Source of the DNA: Ailanthus altissimus
Lineage: Eukaryota > Streptophyta > Magnoliopsida > Sapindales > Simaroubaceae
Reading direction: 5' to 3'
Length of the DNA: 64,000 bases
Assembly (NCBI GenBank): GCA_946807835.1
Contig: OX327705.1
Location: 11,252,501-11,316,500 of the forward strand
The position numbers were made by a program, and so were the translations under genes. The notes beneath the pieces are model-generated. The model saw only the letters and a list, made by a program, of their open reading frames with translations. It was not told the DNA's origin and made no database searches. This document shows, piece by piece, positions 55,801-64,000 of the stretch. Within the stretch, counting starts at the first letter, position 1; every line of letters begins with the position of its first letter.

Positions 55801-56449
55801 CTAGGGATCTACTATTACCCCTTCCACGAAAATTACATGTTCCAAAAATCCAACTCTATCTAGCAAGAATTGACATTTACGGAGTTTGGCGTACAGCCGA
55901 TGCTCCCTTAAGGTTTGTAAAATAATCCTCAGATGTTTTGTGTGCTCTTCCTCACTACTTGAATAAACCAGTATATCATCAATAAATAATATCAAAAACC
56001 GATCTAAATAGGATCGAAAAACTCTATTCTTGATATCCATAAAAGCGGTTGGGGCATTAGTCAACCCCAAAAGGCATAATCAAGAATTCATAATGCCCGT
56101 ATTGAGTCCTAAAGGCCGTCTTGGGAACATCTTCCTCCCAGATTTTCAATTGACGATAACCTGACTTCAGATCTATCTTGAAAAATACTTTGGCCCCCTG
56201 TAGCTAATCAAACAAATCATCAATTCTCAGAAGTGGATATTGATTACACACTGTTACTTTATTCAGTTCCATATAATCAATGCATAATCTCATACTTTCG
56301 TCTTTCTTCTTTACAAATAAAACCGGTGCTCCCCAAGGAGAAGTACTCGGTCTGATGAAACCCTTATTCACCAACTCTTCTATCTGCACTTTCAGTTCTT
56401 TTAATTTTGAAGGACCCATTCTGTAGGGTGCTTTGAAAATTAGTTGCAT
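55801..56449 (-). pseudogene. Reverse transcriptase of the Tekay/Del element
   Basis: First block [53 protein letters not shown] (56449 to 56204). A decayed middle with [16 protein letters not shown] text follows. The last block is [18 protein letters not shown] and [11 protein letters not shown] (56070 to 55801), where the active-site Asp pair is residues 31-32. A frameshift near 56080 separates the blocks. Confidence 0.88.
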
Positions 56450-56699
56450 TCCAGGGGCTATTTCTATTCAAAACTCTATTTCTCTATTTGGAGATAAGCC
56501 CGAAAGATCCTTTGGGAATATATCCAAAACTCACTAACCACTGGAATATCCTCTAATTTCATTCCACTGTCTCTTACTTCTATAGCATAGACTAAGTACC
56601 CCTGTCACGACTTCCGAAGCATCTTTCTTGCCCTAATTACTAACACTATACTAGCAGGAAGTAATTTTTGCACTCTACAAAAAATGACTTCTATTCCCC

Positions 56700-57330
56700 C
56701 TAGGCTACATAATCTGACTTCCTTCCGGAAATAATCCACTGAGGCCTAATATTTAGACAACCAATCCATTCCCAAAATAACATCAAAATCATTGATGGTC
56801 AACAAAATCATATCCACTATGAATTCTTAGCCCTCAATACTAATTTTCCTATCCCTATACACCCTTTTTGCCATAATGGAGTCTCCTGTAGGAAGAGACA
56901 CTGCTACCACACAATCTAATAACTAGGGCACTATACTAGTATTTGCAGCAAACTCCAGAGAAATAAAATAATGGGTCGTTTCAGGATCTATCAGTACATA
57001 AGTATCTCGATCAAAAATTGACATCGTACTTATCACAACTTCTGGAGCCGCATCTACCTCCTGCTGGGTCACTGAAAATACCCTAGCTTGGGTATGAGGT
57101 CTGCCTTGTGGTCTTCTAGATGATCCTCCTCAACTGGCTCCCCTAATAGGCTGGCCTGAGTCGCTCGACCTTCTGAATTGGGGACCGCCTCGAATCTGTC
57201 CTCAGCCATCACTAGTTTGTCCCGGAGATGGTGGTCTGTCTTCTGGCTTACTACTGGCTCCATCATTCGGGCAATCCCTCATATAATGGCCTCATTGACC
57301 ACACTTATAACAACCGATAGTCCCCTTCCT
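56700..57330 (-). pseudogene. CCHC knuckle and protease of the Tekay/Del element
   Basis: CYKCGQ*GHYMRDC at about 57310-57270 is the zinc knuckle with one stop inside. Downstream DPETTHYFIS stands where DxGATHSFIS is expected (the catalytic Gly is lost), followed by VILGMDWLS (about 56790-56765), which marks the end of protease. Confidence 0.8.
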
Positions 57331-57453
57331 ACAATCCCCCGAATGGGCCTTGCCAAATTTATTACACCAAAAAATTCTTCTAACTCTCTTTAGTGCTTTG
57401 GGATCTGGCCGATGGTTGCCGAACAGAAGCTTGACTGGATTGAGCTCATTGGC

Positions 57454-58275
57454 TTAGTTTCTGACTGCTGAACCATGTAGATCTCTCTTCTGTTCGTGTG
57501 AATTTACTAGGTCCTCCTCGAGAACTACCTGACCAACCTCTTTTTTGGCCCTCAGTTTAGGAATGATCGCCATGCTTCTTTCAACTCGAGTTGCAGCTTC
57601 CACCAATGCTTCATACTGAGTGTGGGCTGCCGATACCGCGTATGCCCTGATCTGAGGATTGAGACCCACTACAAATTGATTAGCTTTCTGCTCTTCATTA
57701 TTAGCTATAAAGGGAACGACACAGAGGAGCTCTGAAAACTTTTTCTCATACTCTGCCATCGAGAGAAAATGTTGTTCCAGCTTAAAAAACTCTCTATCTT
57801 CGCATCTTTATAACTTTTAGGGTAGAACTTATTCAAAAATTCTTCTTTGAAAAATGCCCAAGATACCCCATTGGCATTCCTCCTTTGCAGGGCCTTCCAC
57901 CAATCTTTCGCTCCTTCTTTCAATAGAAATGTAGAGTATACCACCATCTATTTTTTAGTACATTGCATAACCTGAAAATTTTCTTTATTGTTCTCTAACC
58001 AGGGTAGGGCTCTCTCAGGGTCTCTTGTACTATCATACGATTTAGCGCCCAATTTCTTAGCGTGCTCAATGGACACTCCTATCTCTCTCGACTGCTGCTA
58101 ATATCTGGGCCATCTGAGCTACATTCAGGTTTCCACCCTCTGGCTCGGCAGGCTAAGATGACTCAGGAGGGGTGTGACGCGTAGGAACATTTACCGACTC
58201 ATTCCTCTGCTCTTCTTCAGATGCAAGAGCCTCCACAGCTGCTCTCCTAGTACATGGGCCCCCACGATGATGCAT
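57454..58275 (-). pseudogene. gag of the Tekay/Del element
   Basis: Start MHHRGGPCTRRAAVEAL at 58275. Capsid text follows in three frames: LLKEGAKDWWKALQRRN and FKEEFLNKFYPKSYKDAKI (57947 to 57750), then MAEYEKKFSELLCVVPF and LNPQIRAYAVSAAHTQYEALVE (57759 to 57460). These are standard Tekay/Del gag landmarks. Stops and two frameshifts are visible. Confidence 0.85.
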
Positions 58276-58410
58276 ATTTTTTGTGAATTTAATGATGCAA
58301 CTGATTATCAAATGCATAGAATTCAATTTACTAAACTTAGAAAAATGTGGATGCAACTTCAAGAATCTAATTCTAAATATAAACCTTTTAACTAAAACTT
58401 TAAAAATTGA

Positions 58411-58422
58411 GCTCTAATACCA
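58411..58422 (-). other. Primer binding site of the Tekay/Del element
   Basis: The minus strand reads TGGTATTAGAGC, one base from the initiator-tRNA-Met complement, three bases inside the 5' LTR end at 58426. Confidence 0.88.
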
Positions 58423-58425
58423 CTC

Positions 58426-60980
58426 TGACAGGACTCACCCCAAGACCTTTTACTGTAGATCCCAGCGGCCCTGCCGGGCACCCCAACGAAATTTTCTCAG
58501 AATTTAACCGGGTAAGTTGAGAAATTCTGCAAGGAAAATCCCTTTTTAGTTCTTGCTATTACTGAGAAAATCTTGGAATATACATGAAAATGACATCTTA
58601 ATTTTTATATAAAAAAATGGGCAGAGTTTCCCTTGTTTTTCTGCAAAATCCAATAGAACACCTGTAAAGAAATTACGCTTCTATTTCAAACACTTCTCAA
58701 TACTACCAAGTAGGACCTTCGGTCCTTTTCAAAATCAATCCAACTCAACTCAATAATTTCATTAAAATCACAAAACTAACACACTCATAAAAAGTAAAAT
58801 CGATCATCATAATATCGAAACCTCTTCGTGTTTGTCAAAAATATATGTACAAATCACATGCCTATAACTACTATGTAAAAAGCAAAAATAGTGTTATTTA
58901 GCACATTTACATGTACAAAATGATCTTCAGATTTAGCCCACTAATCAGCAGTAGGAGAATCAGTAGCTTGCGTACCGAGACCTGCACCTGGAAAAGGGGT
59001 TTAGAATACATAAAACACAAAACGAGTGAGCTAAATAAGCTCAGTGAGTTAAAGGAGCTCAGTGAGTGCATTAAGATTTCAAATAAAATAAAATTCTGCA
59101 TAGATATTAAATTTTAAAAGACATACATAAATCATGCTTCTAAAACTTGTATAAAGCTGTAAAATGGTTTCTAACATCATATGCCGATGAAATCTTGTTG
59201 AGCGGGTTTTATTTACATCTTCAAAAAACAATATAAAAAAAATGTAAGACATAATAACTAGCATGCACATATAAATACACAATATGTGATCAGTAGCTCG
59301 AAAACTATTAAAGCCCTCACTCGGCCAATACCTGCCCATGTGTATGAGATATACTGGCCGAGTTTAATACAATTACCACCACTATAATCGATGGTACCAA
59401 TGGCCTTTGAAACTGATTTAGTAGTTTTAAAACTGTTTGTAAAATCGAATATATAAATGCATGTCAATGGTTATATTATCAAATCGTAAATCATGTTTAT
59501 GCATTAAAACACATAAAACATACAATTTCAATATGCAAAAACATAATAAACGAAAGATAAATAAAATGACAAATTTTCACTCACAACCACTCCGAGCTTA
59601 ATTTCGCTTCGAATTTCTGCTCCCGTTATCGATCTCAATTTTCTTCACCAAAATGCCACAAATGACATTTAGAAGCAATTCAAACGCTAGAATCTCATTT
59701 AACTACTAAACGCCCTAATCGGCATACAAATCCTGGATGGATACTACTTTTTGATTTTCATTTATAGAGTCATTTAATCTAACCTAACTCATCATCCGAT
59801 GCCCTGAAAATTGCTTAACACCCTATAATTTTGGTTGGACATAATTGCCCTTCACCTTACAAAAATGGACAATTATGCCCTCTTTCTTCATTTTTTTATT
59901 TTTCCATCAACTATATCCATTCAATTTACATAAGGCACTATTTATACACCACAATTCAACCACAACACAACTCAACCCTAACTTCCCTAAAGTGGCAGAA
60001 TTTCACCCTATGTTCCAACACATTTCTTTTCTCAATTTTTTGTTCCAATTGTATCAAAATCAAGTCAATTTCATTCTAATGCCCTTATTACAACTAATTG
60101 AAGTTTCTACATCAAAGTCACCCAAAACCCTAATTCTTACCTTGCCAATTTCTTTAATTTGATGACTCCTTCAAGCTCCACACTAAAATTCAACTCAATC
60201 TTAATCAAGAATACATATAAGAACATTAATTGAAGCAATCTTGAAAGTTCACATATCATCATCACAAAAGAATGCTTTTCTTACCTCTTTTTCTTAGATT
60301 TTCACTAATGGAGGCTTCAATTAATCCTAGGAACTTGTACTTGACCTCATTTTAGCTTCATTAAGCATGAAAATTCATGAATTTTTTTTTTAAAATTTCA
60401 CTGTAGCAACACCCCCTTCAACTTGGCCAAATTTGCTCTCTTTTTACCCTAATTATCTTTGTTTTTAACTTAGCCAAAAATTCTACACACTTCCTCCTTA
60501 TATAGTGCTCTCCCAAAAGACCAATTTGCCCCTCAACTAACTCAAAATTTTTAAATTGCTATTAGTTCAAAATAGAAGGATTTAATTGGTTCCTTTCTAA
60601 CTATCTAGTTAGAACAGTCAAAGGATCTAACTAGAATTCTCAACTTGCCAATCCATGAAATTGTCTCTAATTGGTCCATTCTCTAACATATGGATTGTGT
60701 TTCTAAATAAATGCTTGTTCCATACATAACCCTTAAATGGAAATTCATGTAGTAAATTAGAATTTTCTTTTTCAAGTCAATAGAGAAAAATTTCAAAAAT
60801 ATTCTAAGGTCGTCCAACGCTCCGACCGAGTGTGAAATTACTAAATTAGGTCTAATATCTCTCACGCGTACCATAAATTTTTTTTTCTAATAGGGTTAGA
60901 ATCGGGCAACCATACGGTGTCTTTATTACTCTATACCAAAATCTAGACACCAATACTACTAATTGAGATTGGATATTACA
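58426..60980 (-). repeat. 5' LTR of the Tekay/Del element
   Basis: 2555 bp, TGTAATATCC at 60980 to CCTGTCA at 58426 on the minus strand. Compared with the 3' LTR it lacks about 270 bp at 59325-59330, where the joint has a CCA microhomology. It has about 40 bp near 59785-59810 that the other LTR lacks. Confidence 0.9.
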
Positions 60981-61130
60981 GTTGAACTTCTCATATCGTT
61001 CCATAACTATGAATTTGTCTCTTAACTCTTGGTTTTCCCTCTTGGTCTCCTCAAGCTGCTTCAAAACCTTAGTTAAAATCTCTATCGTGCCAAGAACGAC
61101 CTTGCTTCTCAGGATGATCATGTTTGTATT
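60981..61130 (-). pseudogene. Tat/Ogre-type gag N-terminal fragment, second copy
   Basis: ILTKVLKQLEETKRENQELRDK resembles the coiled-coil part of the gag at 50290-50493. It is broken at 60980 by the Tekay/Del LTR. The next bases downstream on the minus strand should be on the far side of that element. Confidence 0.55.
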
Positions 61131-61570
61131 GCTCGAACCTTTATTCTATCAATTGTCTAGAAGCCATGAGTTACGAGGATTTGTGTGGTTTGTCATGTAT
61201 GGTTTTTTATGATCTTAGTGCCAGAAAAGTCTTTTTTTTTTGTTCAAAACTTTCCTATATACGGTGTAACTAGAGTTCCTAAGTTTGGAACCTCTGCATC
61301 AATGACCATCTTGCCCTTGTTTACTCCTTGAAATTATAAGAATGCATCGTATTCCCATAAAAATACTTTGATGCACAGTTCAATGATTATTCGAGAATGG
61401 TGGTGCTCTGTGTGGGGAAGTGTTCTCAAAGACAAGAAGGATGTGATAAACTCTTAATTCTCGAGATTAGATAATGATTATTGAATACTGAAATTTAAAT
61501 GAATGATCACTGAATAAATCGACTCTATTTATAGTGCATGATAGATGTATTTATACTTATTCTTTTGGCC
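61131..61570 (-). repeat. Leader and LTR part adjoining the second Tat/Ogre gag fragment
   Basis: Alignable with 50501-51207 in short blocks (AGTTCC-AAGTTTGGAACC; AATGCATCGTATTCCCATAAAAATACTTTGATGC). No gene. Confidence 0.45.
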
Positions 61571-63008
61571 TCTATAGATTTAGTAGTTTTTTTAAAAAAT
61601 TGAATATTTAGATTTTTTATATGCTTTATTGTTATTTATAGATTTAAAGTCAACAAAGTAAAGAAAGATCAAAATTTGAAGAAAAAAGGGGCAAAATTGT
61701 TAAAATAGGATAAGAAGGGCTAGTGTCGTGCGTTAAAATGCACAACTGCAATGCTGGAACAATGGAAAAAAGCTAAGATAAACAAAAACTGAGAGCTGTT
61801 GTGCTAGGAAGCACAGCTACAATGTTGGAAGGATGGAAAAATATCTGAGAAAAATAGAATTTGAGCGCAGCCAAGGCCTTGATGCTAGATCGTAAAGAAC
61901 CCTCCAAGTTAGAAGCTAATTGTTGCAACACTATGAAGCCAGTGTTGCAAGGGTAATGTGAGTATCGAGCCAATGCCCTAGCACTGGGATGTCAAGGCCG
62001 CAATGCTGGAAGAATATCTTAAAACCTAATCTACATTGGATGTGAATTTGCCCTAACTTGAAGAATACCTATAAATAGAAGACTATTCAAAAAATATCAA
62101 GAGATATCAGAGAGAGGACAAGAGAAAGAAAATATTGAGAGTTTAGAGTAATCTTTGAAGAATCAAGAGAAGAGTTTCAAGGCAAATGAGATATTGAAGA
62201 CTGCAGATTTCAAGGCACCATTCTATTTATTTTCTTTCTTCTTATCTGTCTTAGTCTATTATGTTCTCTATGATGTTGATTTTATTGCGTTCTAAAACTC
62301 TAGTTTTCATCATGAACTAAGTTTATATTTTGGGATTACAATTTAAACTTTATATATAATTTGGAATTAGTTTCTTCTCTTATTTTATGAAGTTAACATA
62401 GAATTATTTTGTTTATTTTGTGCTTATGCTTTCTAGTTACTTAATCATTAATTAGACTAATTTATGAACCATAATGAACTTGGAAGATGGATTTTTGTGT
62501 TTAACCTTGAATAAATTGATATGTGATTATATTGTATTAGATAGGAATATACTCATATGGTATATATGATTTTAAGGAATAGTTTTTAATGAATCTTGGT
62601 TAATCTAATTACAAAAGGAATATAGATAATTATTTAAGTAAGATATATTTACTGGATCCTCGGAAAAAGCTAGTGAAGATATTAGGGTTCTTATTTAACA
62701 ATTCATATTAATAGAATATTCTTAGATTCAAGTGAAATATCAAAGGATAAGTAGTTGTAATACTAGGCTTATTTTATTATTGGTGATTCAACACTTGTTA
62801 TCCTCATATACCTTTGCATTATTTTTTTTTCAATTATGTTTTAAAGATTAGTTTGTTTTTAATTATTAATTGTTTGGATAAGAGATAGGATGACATAATT
62901 TTACTACTTAACAAATAATAATAATAAATCATCGTATGAACGATATTATACTCTCATTATACTACTTGTTTTCTATAGCGTGCATTTGCACTCTAATCCA
63001 ACGCAACA
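61571..63008 (+). repeat. 5' LTR of a further plus-strand Tat/Athila-type element
   Basis: Ends AACGCAACA at 63008, followed by PBS and gag. Contains a GC-richer block with repeated CAATGCTGGAA-type words (61735-62030), then a TATA-like CTATAAATAGAAG at 62070-62082. The middle part resembles 41400-41884. The left boundary is approximate. Confidence 0.65.
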
Positions 63009-63014
63009 ATTTTT

Positions 63015-63031
63015 TGATGTTGTTGCTAGGA
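63015..63031 (+). other. Primer binding site, degenerate tRNA-Asp type
   Basis: TGATGTTGTTGCTAGGA, six bases inside the LTR end, alignable to the tRNA-Asp site with several changes. Confidence 0.6.
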
Positions 63032-63199
63032 AATTATTTATTTATTATTTACTAATATTAATACCAATCTATCCTAATCTTAATTCAGAGATTTGTATTT
63101 TTGTTTTACAACGACTCTTCAGTTGTTTATGCAATGTTCATGATGTTTTAACTTAATTGCTTTTGATCCATAAATCAAAAAAAACTTTTAGAAGTAATT

Positions 63200-64000
63200 G
63201 TTATGAGCAAAATCAAGCTTTATGTCAACCAAACATCATGGCTGATCAGATTCATAATCAAGCAGATGAGCAGAGATCACTATAGGAGTAGTCCTATTTG
63301 TTGATGACATTCACGCGAGTATTCAAAGACCTATAATGAATGTCAACAACTTTAAAATCAAGTTGAGCACGATCCAAATACTAAAGGATTCAGTGTAATT
63401 TAATGGGTTGTTGAATGATGACCCAAATGAGCATATCGTAAATTTTCAAGAAATTTGCAATACATTTAAGTACAACAGAGTTTTAGATGATGCAATGAGA
63501 CTAAGGCTATTTCCTTTTTCACTTAGAGATAAGGCAAAGAGTTGGTTGATGTCTTTACCATTAGTATCCACTGCAACATAGGATGGATTAGCCAAATTCT
63601 TCCCACCAGGCAAAACAACAAAGATGAGAAGCGACATTATGTCTTTTGTGCATGGTGATTCGGAGTCCCTATATGAAGCTTAGGAAATATTCAAAAAGTT
63701 TCTAAGAAAATGTTCACACCAGGGGGTTTCCAAAGTGGTAGCTGCTTCAGACTTTCTATAATGGATTAGTGGGACACTTAAAATGATTATCAATGTTGCA
63801 GTAAGTGGTACTTTAATGAATAAGTATACTCATGAAGCTTATGACCTATTAGAGGAAATGGCTTCCTATAGTTGTCAATGGCTATTTGAGAGAGTAGCCT
63901 CAAGGAAAATTGCAAGTGTTCATAGTGTGGAGGTGCTTACTTCATTAGCTGCACAAGTGAACTTGCTGTCAAGGAAGTTCAATGTTATTGGAGTAAATGT
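63200..64000 (+). pseudogene. gag of the rightmost Tat/Athila-type element (runs off window)
   Basis: Plus-strand translation reads DDPNEHIVNFQEICNTFKYN, MRLRLFPFSLRDKAKSWLMS, LAKFFPPGKTTKMRSDIMSF and DSESLYEA, then EAYDLLEEMASYSCQW and ASVHSVEVLTSLAAQVNLLS up to the window end. It has several stops (TAG after STAT, TAG after YEA) and at least one frameshift. The landmarks are the same as in the gag at 37693-38864. Confidence 0.82.

Larger units (their letters stand above)
51208..60980 (-). mobile_element. Tekay/Del-type chromovirus with chromodomain
   Basis: A minus-strand Ty3/gypsy element: 5' LTR 58426-60980, PBS TGGTATTAGAGC, gag, CCHC knuckle, protease, RT, RNase H, integrase and a C-terminal chromodomain, then a purine-rich tract and 3' LTR 51208-53626 (truncated at its far end). 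LTR start TGTAATATCCAATCTC is typical of this group. All coding parts carry stops. It interrupts Tat/Ogre-type sequence, whose gag remnants lie on both sides. Confidence 0.92.

Noticed and set aside
57178..57393. Plus-strand Ser/Thr-rich frame opposite the Tekay/Del zinc knuckle
   Set aside because: Antisense shadow of the protease/knuckle region.
1..64000. Search for tRNA, rRNA, snRNA or single-copy host genes
   Set aside because: No cloverleaf with A/B boxes, rRNA core sequence or non-TE exon structure was recognised; short tRNA matches are primer binding sites.

Overview
This window is plant nuclear DNA, almost certainly from a flowering plant and probably a eudicot. It is AT-rich and I found no ordinary single-copy host gene in it. 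Essentially all 64 kb is LTR retrotransposons inserted into each other. Evidence for a plant genome: tRNA-Asp and initiator-tRNA-Met primer sites, Athila/Tat-type gag and pol, a Tekay/Del-type integrase with chromodomain, a Ty1/copia element with LTRs over 2 kb, and a plant-type LONELY GUY (LOG) cytokinin-activation sequence carried inside one retroelement family. All coding regions are broken by stops or frameshifts. The nesting suggests gene-poor heterochromatin; that is inference.

Layout. (1) 1-18709, minus strand: an Athila-like Ty3/gypsy element (copy 1). Order in its own direction: 5' LTR 17146-18709, tRNA-Asp-type PBS, leader, gag, a protease region tandemly triplicated in 543-bp in-frame units, RT, RNase H, integrase, a small basic Cys-containing ORF, a LOG-like ORF with its own TATA box, polypurine tract, and a 3' LTR running off the left edge. 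A younger chromovirus-type element (2812-9002, 707-bp LTRs, 5-bp duplication TCTAT) sits inside it. (2) 18710-27160, plus strand: a second, more decayed copy (copy 2) of the same family. It starts abruptly in mid-gag, because copy 1 apparently inserted into it. It carries the same two extra ORFs. (3) 27161-37065, plus strand: a degenerate Ty1/copia element. Copy 2 interrupts its first LTR, as does a solo LTR (29201-30494). (4) 37080-51207: a mosaic of Tat/Athila-type debris with a minus-strand gag/protease, LTR pieces of uncertain orientation, a clean solo LTR of the chromovirus family (40017-40723, duplication ATAAT), a gag-bearing element lacking almost all of pol, copia LTR debris, an Athila LTR with a tandem-duplicated PBS/leader, and another gag fragment. 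(5) 51208-60980, minus strand: a Tekay/Del chromovirus with chromodomain. (6) 60981-64000: more Tat-type debris and the 5' LTR, PBS and gag of a further plus-strand element that leaves the window.

Most notable is the Athila-like family of copies 1 and 2. Between integrase and 3' LTR both copies carry (a) an ORF with an Arg/Lys-rich GRSSYAKRRRAK-type block followed by closely spaced cysteines, resembling cysteine-rich nucleic-acid-binding proteins of carla-like plant viruses, and (b) an intronless, near full-length LOG-like ORF preceded by a conserved TATA box. The copies have different lesions in these two ORFs but share frame changes in gag-pol. This suggests a passenger-type element that acquired genes for RNA/DNA binding and hormone activation.
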